A stretch of 64,000 nt of DNA from Moringa oleifera (taxonomy: Eukaryota > Streptophyta > Magnoliopsida > Brassicales > Moringaceae): contig JAJFZO010000658.1 in the NCBI GenBank assembly GCA_021397835.1, positions 1,433,501 through 1,497,500 on the forward strand, in the 5' to 3' direction. Positions 1 to 9,761 of the stretch are shown piece after piece (positions within the stretch are counted from its first letter, which is position 1; every line of letters begins with the position of its first letter). The translations under genes and the position numbers were made by a program. Below the pieces are notes generated by a model. That model ran no database searches. It was given only the letters and a program-made list of their open reading frames with translations, and was not told the DNA's origin.

Positions 1-489
1 GAGTTTAATTTTTAATATAAATTTTAAAAAATATTTTTATAATTTATAATAATAATATATAAAATAAAAATATATAAAACTATAAACGATATTTTAAGTT
101 ACTATATAAAGCTTGATGTTTAAAAAATAAAATTTAAAATTTAAATTATCAATTTAGATCAAATTAAATTTTAGAGCAAACGATTTTGAAAAAATTAAAG
201 ATATTGCGTTTTTAAAATATTTACAAAATAAATCAAATTAGTGCATGGCATCCAACATTATTTTGTTATATATTTCCCCTGCCTTTGGAGCTATTGGTCG
301 CCAAAGAGATAGTATAAGCTCAGGCTAGAAAAAATTCAGGCCTTGTTTGGTTCATTCACTGGTATTGTTCTGAGAATCCTGACCTTTAGCTCCCCATAAC
401 CAATGATAAACCTTCGGTAGTAAAGCCTGCGATCGATGAAAGTAAACTGAGATGAGCATTCTTGGCAATTTGTAGCATCAGTAGCACCC

Positions 490-1040
490 AAGCTTCATTT
501 CATTAGCTACAATTTCCTTGAACTCCAGTCCTTCCTCTTCCATCATATCATCGGTAGACTGAAGCCTTCCCGACACTTGTCCTGTAACATTATCCAACCG
601 CTATAGACTCCAAATAGTTCCCCAGAGCCAACCCTTTCTTGAAGTCAATCGGATCCAAGCAGTCTCTGAAAATGGATTCAATCATCTCTCTCACTTCACC
701 TTCTCTAACGGGTCTATGAGCTTCAATGCATTTATATGAGAAGAGCTTATTATGACTAACTTTTTCTTTCCTTAACGTCATGAGGACCCTGAACAATCCA
801 TACAAAACAATGGCAACCTCCGAACAGTTTGGCAACTGCCTGAATCTTATGATTCTGTGCCAATTATTGGCTATATTCTATAAGCACTTTCTTAGCCAGT
901 TCTGGTTCAGAGATGATAACGTTTAGCATTGAACCGAACCATACAGAAAATATAGGGCCACAGAATTGCGACCATTCAGCAAAACACCGATTTTTGACTA
1001 GTTCGATGTCGCAAAGGTTTCCCGAGATCGGCCATGTTGT
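490..1040 (-). pseudogene. CYP98A-like cytochrome P450 relic
   Basis: Reading the minus strand from about 1040 down to 490 gives shifted pieces that follow the order of a plant CYP98A (p-coumaroyl ester 3'-hydroxylase, phenylpropanoid pathway, ER membrane). First comes an N-terminal stretch with [20 protein letters not shown] and ELAKKVL. Next is a piece with HRPVREGEVREMIESIFRDC. Last is a piece with DDMMEEEGLEFKEIVAN, which resembles the D(E)QGLEFKAIV segment of that family. The frame changes several times, stops interrupt it, and the I-helix, ExxR and heme-binding Cys regions are absent, so no enzyme can be made. The CYP98A assignment rests on remembered family sequences; another group of A-type P450s is possible. 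No functional copy lies in the window. Confidence 0.7.
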
Positions 1041-1277
1041 TGTGAAAATTTTCTGTTAACGATGGATATTTAAAGATTTTTAATATTAATATGAGATCTT
1101 ACAAATATAATAAGTCTAGATCACCAAAAATCAAATCGTTAGCAAGATTAGGCAATTACAGACATGAGGTTGGGTTTCCCTGAGAAGAAGCACACAAAAC
1201 TGGCCATAAATTTGGCCATGGAAGATATGGGCGAAGCATTTCTCATTGTTATCTTGCAAACTGAGCTAAAATCCTCA

Positions 1278-1640
1278 AATGGGCGAGTTTCATATTCCCA
1301 CCGTTGACCTCTTTGTAGAAGGTGATGATGATGGAAGGAAGAAGGCCAGGCAAGTGATTACAAAAGCTTGCTCCGAGTATGGTTTCTTCCGAATCGTGAA
1401 CCACTGGGTGCCCCTCTGCCTCATGAGTTGAGCCCTTCAGTTTCCGTTGTGGAGAGCATCTTGAATGACTGTTTAGGTCTGCCTTCGAACTTCCTGAAGC
1501 AGAATAACACTGACAGGAGCTGGGACTTCATGGTAGCAAAGCATTGCTTCCCGGCAACTGAGACTGAGAATGAAGTTTCAATCTTGCTGCTCCTGATTGT
1601 GAGGTTGTCAAATATCAGCCTTCGATGAATGAGACAATAA
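1278..1640 (+). pseudogene. 2-oxoglutarate/Fe(II) dioxygenase relic
   Basis: The first part reads MGEFHIPTVDLF, then DDDGRKKARQVITKACSEYG and FFRIVNHWVPLCLMS. This is the typical start of a plant 2OG-Fe(II) dioxygenase of the DIOX-N type, where the usual motif is GFFxxxNHGVP. A stop follows and the frame shifts. The next piece has VVESILNDCLGLPSNFLKQ and SWDFMVAKHCFPATETENE, which in intact family members lies about 70 residues further on, so an internal deletion is likely. The HxD...H iron ligands and the 2OG-binding RxS are missing. In intact relatives the enzyme oxidises specialised metabolites in the cytosol. The exact subfamily cannot be told. It is a dead fragment beside P450 relics. 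Confidence 0.7.
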
Positions 1641-1644
1641 AACC

Positions 1645-2500
1645 AATGATCTAGCAGATCGGAAAATTAGGTCTGGTAGCTAGCTTCTTACAACTTTCGC
1701 AGAGCCGGCAAATAAGGTATGTCTGCTCTTGCAGATCAGGCAGACTGGCTCCTATAAGTCAGACAGATCTACTTTGATAGATCTGGTGGCCTACATATGC
1801 CAGTGGCGAAAGATCGAAGCAAAGTTCTCTTTGCCATAATGAGTTCAGGAATTGTGTTCAAAGTTCCATCAAGGAATTGCTTGAGGCATTAAAACCTCCA
1901 TTTTTCCAGGCGCTGTTTTCTTGGCTCGATCAATTGTACACAAGCAACATTAACGCCATGTTCTTCTGAACCGTTTTGTCTTATGGCATCTCGGTCGACA
2001 GGTTTACTCCCTCTGACCTCTGCAATTACCGCTAAACCCGCATGTTCAGCAGTCAATAAAGTACTAACGAAGGAGAGACAGCCCACTTTATGCCAAAGTT
2101 ATTGACATACGGGGGAAGGAAAACCACTTAGCCAAGGCTAAGGCAATTTAAAAAGACGAGAGCCCCCATTATAAAGTGGGACCTGCAATTGAGTTTCCAA
2201 TATGGCCCACTTTTAAGTAACACAAAGTCATGCAGGGAAGGCTTTTACTCAACCACACATTCTCTCCCTGGCATTTTCTCGCTCATATTTATGTAATAAT
2301 TTATAATTAATATTGTTGCTCTGGAAGGCGGAGGCAAGATAATTTTTGAATTTATGGCTTAAGCTTCTTTTCACATATTTTGTTGATGTAGGAAAACTCG
2401 GGGCAATTACATCTATTATCAAAGTCTCTTCAAGAAGTAATGAACACGTCCCAGAATTTAGTGAGCAATTGTGTACCTTACAAATATAACAATAAGTAGT
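1645..2500. other. spacer without recognisable gene
   Basis: Only short shadow-like reading frames are present and none resembles a family I know. Short AGATC-containing words recur around 1650-1790 (for example near 1655, 1734, 1765 and 1778), without a clear repeat unit. I see no RNA gene. Confidence 0.5.
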
Positions 2501-2549
2501 GGTAACACGAACCCAAGCATTATAGATTGTCAATTTTGCTCCAAGTAAG

Positions 2550-2775
2550 GCAATTATCAACCCTACCATGAAGTTTGGCAAGGAGAAAGTTGGGAAAAAT
2601 CTTCAATCCTGGCATGTAGTTAGACAAGAACATAGTTGCTGAAAAATTATCAACCCCATCACGTAGTTGGGTAGAGACGCAATTGCTAAAGATCATCAAG
2701 TTGGGTAGGGCTAACAAACCCTGTCACAAAGTATGGTAGGGTCAACCAAAATTCAAGCATGGTAGGGCCAACAGG
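2550..2775. repeat. degenerate tandem repeat, about 46-bp unit
   Basis: A CAAYCCYRYCAYGWAGTT-like core starts at about 2558, 2604, 2651 and (weaker) 2714, giving spacings of roughly 46, 47 and 63 bases. It is often followed by a TTGGGTAGGG-like word. Copies are diverged, so the array is old. No coding role is apparent. Confidence 0.55.
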
Positions 2776-2882
2776 AATCCGAATTTTTCTTACTAGTTAA
2801 CTCTCTTTCCCTCACTTTAAGCGGGAAAAGTGACATACATGCATACGTCTGATATTTTTTTCTACTTGAAAAACCCGTGACA

Positions 2883-3045
2883 TTTAGCCTTTCAACTCAG
2901 CTCTGGTATCAATCCTTCAACTCAACTTGGGCATTAGTCCTTCAACTCAATTTTTTTTAGATTAACTCAGACATTAATCCTTCAAATCAATTGTGATATC
3001 GTTCAACTCAGTTTTGATATCGTTTTAACTCAGTTTTGACCAACC
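2883..3045. repeat. degenerate CCTTCAACTCA tandem repeat
   Basis: The word CTTCAACTCA or TTCAACTCAG recurs at about 2888, 2914, 2939, 2979 (variant), 3002 and 3023, with GGTATC, GATATC or GGCATT between copies. Unit length varies from about 21 to 40 bases. It is a short, diverged minisatellite-like array. From 3050 to 3940 I see only low-complexity DNA, including an A-run near 3331-3346. Confidence 0.6.
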
Positions 3046-3944
3046 ATAACTTCATCAAACCTTCGATAGACCTACCACCAGACTGCAACTCGGCCCATAT
3101 TGTCAGACACCCATAAGACTTCCTAACACACCATTAAAAGTTATAAAAATGCCAGGAGTTAAAGAAATATCTTTACTCAATCGTTATGAACATTAACTTT
3201 ATTCGGTCATTGGATTTTTAATTTTTCTTAGTAGCTATGATAGTTATAAATGGCTTCTTCATTTTCTCCCCTAAAATTCGTCTGAAATCCGACAAGAGAG
3301 ACCTCCACGAACAAAAACCATTCGGACTTTAAAAAAAAAAAAAAAGGAACTGATGAGCTTATAAAAGGCTAAGTATTTCCCACAAAAGAGAGGTCTGTCT
3401 CTCACTTTTGCATGTCAAAGAGATCCTACTTTAATCTCAACTAAAGAGAAGCAGATTTTGAGTATCGACATGTCCCAATGTTGATCTTATCTATATTCAA
3501 CATGCTGCGCTAGCTTGACTGTGTAATTAAAGCTTAAGTTTGAACAAGTTCTTAAAATTTTGTTCAGGTGAGCTCTTTCCATCTCTTGCAGTATGAGCCA
3601 GTGTAATTCACTGCCAAACAAAGAAGCGAAGTTGAATGTATTTCACTTTGGATGTGAAGATTCAAATTCACAATAATGTTCATTTCTTTTTCTGTTTTGT
3701 TGTCTATGTGCCAATCTCAATAGTCTTTCACTTATATGTCCCCTTATACATCCATCATGGTCCTGCAATTATGGAGACGTGGTCCTGCTGGGACACGTTC
3801 ATTTATCATAATCTTTGAAGACAAAAGTATGAATTCCAAGGGAACATGGCATTGGGATTAATTATGGTTGTCTTTCTCTATCTGGTAATTTGTATTAGAA
3901 TTTCACATTGATGGGTGATGATAATGTTACCATTCAATATACGG

Positions 3945-4195
3945 AAAGTCACTCTCTTTGATTCGAAACCCTAGCCGTTGTCGTTTGAGGATGGAAATGT
4001 TAAATCTCGAAGAGCCCCAGAAACTTGATTGCAGGCTGCCTTCTCAAAGAGAAATTAAAAACTTGATTTTGGCCCGTCTTTACCGACCTCAAATTCAGGT
4101 CTTCTTCATATTTCATAGGATTTCTGTTAATTTATCTCGTGAATTCCAATTTCCAATCAGTAAATTCTCATGTCTAGTTCATGGAGATGATACAC
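3945..4195. repeat. dispersed repeat, copy 1 (partner at 9210-9435)
   Basis: This stretch shares blocks with 9210-9435: AAACCCTA, then TTTGAGGATGGAA(A/G)TGTT, then a GCCGTCTCAAGAAGA-like block, then TTTCTGTTAATTT, and finally CAGTAAATTCT. The order is the same in both copies, with small indels. One frame of the partner reads as an acidic, Ser-rich peptide but is not open over a useful length here. The copies sit on different sides of the two CYP81-like relics, so they mark duplication or rearrangement of this area. Confidence 0.5.
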
Positions 4196-4569
4196 CCTTA
4201 ACATGGTAGCCATGGGGAGAAAGAGAGAAACCAGACAGTGATATGATTCCCTCTCCCAAATGCATGTCGACAAACATCATAATGAGATATTTAAATATGA
4301 TAGTAACATATATTTTTTTTCCTGGATTACAGCTGGTTTAATGTTGCACAGCCTTTAAGGATTCACATGGCTAATGAGTTGCTCAACATTAAATCTAGCT
4401 TCCCAGAAAGTTGAGGTGAAGAAAAATATCTTACAATCAGATCTTCCTAATCTGATTCCTTTTTTTTTCTTCTTTTTTTTGGGTTGATATAAAAAAGTAT
4501 ATTAAAAAATTTAATTATTTGCTTTAATAAATTATTGCATGTCATTTTTCTTTAAAAAAAAAGCAAAAA

Positions 4570-5275
4570 TTAAGATTGATGAAGATAATTTTGACTATTT
4601 GCTTTGCTTGCGAGAATCGCAGCCTGAGTATCACACAGACGGACATCAAAGGGCCTATACAGCCGATGATGTTACTTGCAGGAACCGACGCCTCGTCAAT
4701 CACTGTTGAATGGGCAGTGGACAATTGGGTTAATCACCCGGACGTATTGAAGCAGGCTAAAAATGAGTTGGATATCTAAGTGGGTGCAGATCGCTTGATT
4801 GACGAAGCAGACCTTGCCTAACGTCCTTGCCTCCAAACTATCATATATATCAGAAACCCTAAGATTAAACCCTCCAGTCCCGCTTTTAATCCCCCACTTG
4901 ACATCGGAAGATTGCATCTTCGGTGGATACAAAGTCCCGGGAAATACAATGGTATTGGTGAACCCCTGGGCCATTCATAGGGATCCTGAGTTGTGGGATG
5001 ACCCAGAAAGTTTTAATCCCGGAAGGTTCGAGACCGGAGAAGAAGAAGCTCGTAAGTTGCTTCCGTTTGGAGGGGGTAGGAGGATTTGTGTTGGACTCGG
5101 CCTGGCGAAACGTATGTTAGGGTTAACCTTAGGTTCTCTGACACAATGCTTTGACTGGAAGGGAAGATCGAAGTGACTGACAAAGCAGGACTTGTGATGC
5201 GTAAGCTTGAGCCATTGGAGCTGATCATGTGCAGAGATCGGCCTCTGGCGAGTAAACTCCTTGCTCAAGATTGAT
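4570..5275 (+). pseudogene. CYP81-like cytochrome P450 relic, copy 1
   Basis: The C-terminal half of an A-type P450 is readable in shifting frames. There is an I-helix with [16 protein letters not shown], then [15 protein letters not shown] followed by a stop. The ExxR helix reads [17 protein letters not shown], then come [36 protein letters not shown] and the heme loop [16 protein letters not shown]. After CFDWK the frame is lost, although the ending is traceable to about 5270. The pattern fits CYP81 enzymes (ER monooxygenases of flavonoid, lignan or indole metabolism). The N-terminal half is missing. The intron usually found just upstream of the AGTDT motif in A-type P450s is absent. Copy 2 at 7083-8284 is closely related, including about 100 bases past the stop. 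Confidence 0.85.
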
Positions 5276-5344
5276 TATAATGGCTTAGAAAATAAAGGAG
5301 ACTCTCCTCATGTTCAATCTCACCTGTCTTCTAGGCGGCCCTTG

Positions 5345-7080
5345 AATGAATATTAGAGATCATGTGGCTTCAAAATCCATGACGTGTTTAAATCTTGGCT
5401 AAAGTTTCTGTAAAATTATGACGTTTGATCCATCTTATCAAACCAATTACTTCAAAAGTGATGATAGATATTACTGAATTGTAGAAGACTAACACTCTCT
5501 TTATTGATTAATTAAGGGGTAAAATAGATTTTTTATAATTTATTTATTAAATCAAAACAATACATCTTGATTCTCTCTTCTTCTTTGTCATCAACGAGAG
5601 ATGGGGGACGGCCCTGGCATATGTGCACGGGCCTTTAATTTTGAGGCTCTACATGTATATAAATTTATAAATTTATAAGTTTTTAAATTTTGATTTAAAA
5701 AATATGAATTTTAATATTTACAATTATTTAAATCGAAATAAAATATAATTAAAATAATTAAATTCTAAATTAACAAAAAAGGAAAGGGAGACGAAAAGAT
5801 TTTTTAGTTGGTCAACATTTTCTTTTTTAAGGGTTTAGCTCTTCTTCTTCATATTCTTTCTCCTGGTTACACAAATATCTCTTCTGCTTTTTCTTTTTTT
5901 TTTTTTAATTTTCTGTATTTTCATTTTTTTTTACTTACCATTGAAAGTCTTCTTTAACTGATTGAAACATCATTTTAGATAAGCGCAAATGAGTGTTGTT
6001 AATTTTTTTAAAAAATTAATTATTTATTATTGTAGTGAATGTTGCTATTATTGTTTTAAGAAATAAATTTGAAGAATTATAAGAATATGATGTTATTTTT
6101 TAATAGTTTATTTCATTTGAATAAATTATAAATTTTTTAGATAAAAATAAATAATATTAATTGAATCAATTTTAAAAATACTCTAAAATATAATAACTCT
6201 TTAGATATTAATTCAAATGATTCGTTTTTTAAATTACTGAAATATTTGCTATTAACTTTATTAATAATTACAAAAACACAACACTTGAAATTTTAAAGTT
6301 AGTTAAAACTTTGAATTGCTATCTTTATGTTTTAATTACTGATAAAATATTGTTAACTATGCTTAAAGAAGTTTTTCTAAATTAAATTTATTGAAATCTC
6401 ATTTATAGTCAATTGTGTATAAAAAAAAATCAAATGAATTAGCAACTTTTTATTGAAAAAGATATATATATGTCAAAACAAATTGATTATGAAAATGTTA
6501 TTAATCAATTTATTTTTTTAATTACTAAAAATATAATTTTAATTAAATGATCATTTGATATTATTTTTATTAATAAACAATTTTGTTTGTCTCATACTAT
6601 TACGATCAAGTGGCCCTATTTTTATTTTTCACTTAGGGCATCCAAAATGTCAGGACTGATCTTGACATAAATCCAACACCCAATGCTTGAAGGAGATCCC
6701 CTAAGACACTCCGCTAGTGCCCACCAATCTTGCTGGCAATAATGTCCACAATTCGTTTCTCCAGCTTGATTGTGCCTCCAGAAAACTAATAGCAAAATTG
6801 TCTACCATCTGGTTGTGCTTCAATGTTTATCCTTCGCTTCCAATATCACGCTGTTAGCAAAATTGTAACTCTTTTTCTCGTTTGTATTTTTCGGTTATGT
6901 AAGCAAGCTTGTCTTGAAAGCAAAAAATTAAAGGGATATTCGTGTTTGAAATGCTTAAGAAAAATATTCACATAAATTATTTATTATATGTTTAATTAAT
7001 TATTAAATTTAAATAAAGTTTTAGACAATTTATTCTATGAATTTTTAAAATTTTTAAACACACCAAGAATGCTTTACCAC
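5345..7080. other. AT-rich spacer without gene
   Basis: This stretch is very AT-rich with long A and T runs and scattered short frames. No gene, RNA or clear transposon ends are visible. Around 6630-6900 base composition is more balanced, but no protein similarity was recognised. Confidence 0.6.
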
Positions 7081-7082
7081 AC

Positions 7083-8284
7083 ACGACACCGTCTTGGCAA
7101 ACCGGCCTTGCTTTGTCACTTCCAGGTATATCGCTCATGATAACACGACTGTGACCACTGCACCCTATCGTGAGCTCTGGCCATACCTGCGCCGCATCTG
7201 CACCGTTGAAATCCTTTCCACGAATCGCCTCAACACCTTCTCAGGCATTCGACAGGATGAAGTGAAACGGCTACTCCAGAAACTGGCGCTTAGTTCCGGT
7301 GGAAGTTTGCCAAGGTGCAGCTGAGACCTCTTTTAACAAACTTAACTTACAGTAACATCATGAGAATGATGACAGGAAAGAGGTATTATGGCGAAGACCC
7401 AGAAAACGAGGACAATGCCAACCTTTTCAAAGGGCTTATGGAAGATATTCTTACAACATTTGGGGCGGAAAACCTAAGTGATTACGTGCCCATGTTGAGA
7501 TGGTTTTATTCCAAGTTTGAGAACAAGGTGAAGATGCTTCACACAAGAATGGACGCATTCTTGCAGCGTCTTATTGATGAGCACCGAAGAGAGAAATCAG
7601 CCATGCAACAGCATGATTGACTATTTGCTTTCCTTGCGAGAGTCGCAGCCTGAGTATTGCACAGATAGAATCATCAAAGGGCTTATACTGGCCCTGCTAC
7701 TTGCAGGAACTGACACGTCGTTAATCACTGTTGAATGAGCGCTGGCCAATTTGGTTAATCATCCTGATGTATTGAAGAAAGCTAAAGCAGAGTTGGATAT
7801 CCAAGTGGGTGAAGATCGCTTGATTGACGAAGCAGACCTGGCCAAATGTCCTTACCTCCAAAACATCATATCAGAAACCCTAAGATTACACCGTCCAGTC
7901 CCGCTTTTAATTCCGCACTTGACATCAGAAGACTGCATCATCGGTGGATACAAAGTGCCAGGAAATACAATGGCACTGGTGAACGCCTGAGCCATTCATA
8001 GAGACCCTGAGTTGTGGGACGACCCGGAAAGTTTTAATCCCGGAAGATTTGAGGTCGGAGAAGAAGAAGCTCCTAAGTTGCTTCCGTTCGGAAGGGGTAG
8101 GAGGATTTGTGTTGGACTCGGCCTGGCGAAACGCATGTTAGGGTTAACCTTAGGTTCTCTGATACAATGCTTTGACTGGAAAACAGTCAACGAAGGGAAG
8201 ATCGATATCACTGAAAAGCCAGGACTTGTGATGCCTAAGCTTGAGTCCATTAGAGCTCATGTGCAGCGCTCGACCTCTGGCTAG
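7083..8284 (+). pseudogene. CYP81-like cytochrome P450 relic, copy 2
   Basis: This is a longer relic of the same P450 family as copy 1. It begins inside the N-terminal domain with ANRPCFVTSRYIAHDNTTV and the C-helix region YLRRICTVEIL. It is frameshifted near 7320, then continues with the middle domain (KRYYGEDPENEDNANLFKGL). It passes through two or three breaks at 7617-7740 and reads on from [20 protein letters not shown] through ExxR ([13 protein letters not shown]), [16 protein letters not shown] and the heme loop [15 protein letters not shown] to the stop after RSTSG. An in-frame TGA at 7988 falls in the usual NAWAIHRDP motif. The heme loop reads [10 protein letters not shown], within normal variation. 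The conserved intron before the I-helix is missing, and the first 70-80 residues are not found. Confidence 0.88.
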
Positions 8285-8289
8285 TAAAA

Positions 8290-9660
8290 TCGTTGCTCAA
8301 GATTGATTAGAATGACTCAGAACATAAAGGAGACTCTCTGCATCTTCAATCTCATCTGTCTTCTAAGATGCGCTTGAATGAATCACTAGAGCTCATGTGG
8401 CTGCTAAATTGATGTTTGCTTCATGATGTGTTTAAATCTGTTTACGTGTTCAAAATTTGTAACTTTCGAATGAGTAATTTAGTTTGCACTTGTCGTACTG
8501 TCTTTCAGACCAGTCCTCCTGATGGTGGAGTGGGATTCATGCCTTGATGATACGGTTGATATTATGGCAACGTGGCTCTGTTTCGAACTGATTTTTTTTT
8601 TTTTTTTTGGGGGGTCATCCTTTAAGATAAGGTATGGTTTCAACCAGAGTATTAATTCTGGTCTTCTATACATTGTAGTTGGTGTATGTGGCCAGCTTGC
8701 AGCGTACGTGTAACTGAAGATGCCGAAACACAGTCCAATGTAGCGCGAACTATCTAACTTGCGCCTGCAATTTGTGCTTACAACAGCCCAATCATAGTGG
8801 AATTTAGCCCACAAAGGCCCACTGGTAAATGCATCGGTGGTCACAGATTTGCACACGCAATGGTAACGTGATGGATGGCCCATAGATGATCTGACAGATG
8901 ATTGCATCAGAGAATATTGTAGTTGTTGCTTTCGTTGGCGGCCGCCTTAAAGAGTGCGGTTACCTGTGAAAGAAAAGACCGATTTCATTTTTCTCGGAGT
9001 GACAGACACTTGTGTTTTCCAAAGAGAGAGACAGAAGGAACAAGAAAAATCAATTGGAAACTTGTTTGGTAAGACAAAAAAAAAAGACAGGTGGAAGTGC
9101 AGAGGAACGTCGGATTTGGTTTACCGTCTTCGTTTCTTTAATTCTGTATGCTGTGTCTCCTTACCGGGCGTAATTGCATCCAGCCTTGCAAAACTAGACT
9201 CGGAAGTCGCTCCATTTTACTCAAAACCCTAAATCTAGCCATTTGAGGATGGAAGTGTTGACCTGGAAGCATCAGACAGTGATTCAATCCTTGATAGCAG
9301 GTGGCCGTCTCAAGAAGAGGACCTTGATTCTCTCAGCTTTCATAAAATTTCTGTTAATTTCTCTTTGGAATTTAAATCTTCACTCAGTAAATTCTTATAT
9401 TTTTATTTTTTTCCATTTCATGGGAAGAGATAATATTTTAATTAAAATGAAATTGCAAGTTATAAAGATACTATAGTTATTTCTGGGCTAAAAGTCCGAA
9501 GTGGAAAATTGGTACAGGCTGAAGACAGTACAACATTAAACCCCAAAGGAGAAGGGACAGTTGGACACTTTAATCATTCGGATCCATGTGGCGGAAATCG
9601 AAAGGATTAGAGGTTCCATCCGACGGTCATAATCGCATGAAAGAACTGGCAGGGACAACA
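8290..9660. other. spacer with copy 2 of the dispersed repeat
   Basis: The first 120 bases match the 3' flank of P450 relic 1 (5275-5390). A T-run lies at 8591-8608 and a NotI-type GCGGCCGC at about 8940. The dispersed repeat partner of 3945-4195 occupies about 9210-9435. Short reading frames here resemble nothing known. Confidence 0.5.
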
Positions 9661-9674
9661 GGGAAAGATAATGG

Positions 9675-9681
9675 ATAAAAG
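9675..9681 (+). promoter_or_regulatory. TATA-like element of the cytochrome b561 gene
   Basis: GATAAAAGG lies about 85 bases before the start codon of the b561 gene, a normal distance for a plant promoter with a short leader. It is the only good TATA-like word in the 100 bases upstream. Confidence 0.4.
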
Positions 9682-9724
9682 GCCTCTCTCCTAAGAAAAA
9701 CAGTTCACTCACTCAGTGTTCTCT

Positions 9725-9760
9725 GAGAAGAAGAAGAAGAAGAAGAAGAAGAAGAAAGAA
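9725..9760 (+). repeat. GAA microsatellite in the b561 5' leader
   Basis: About eleven GAA/AAG triplets run to within two bases of the start codon of the cytochrome b561 gene. It probably lies in the 5' untranslated leader. Triplet arrays here tend to vary in length between individuals. Confidence 0.85.
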
Positions 9761-9761
9761 C

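Noticed and set aside
1889..2086. A 65-codon minus frame that looked weakly protein-like.
   Set aside because: No recognisable motif, short, and no splice-linked neighbours.
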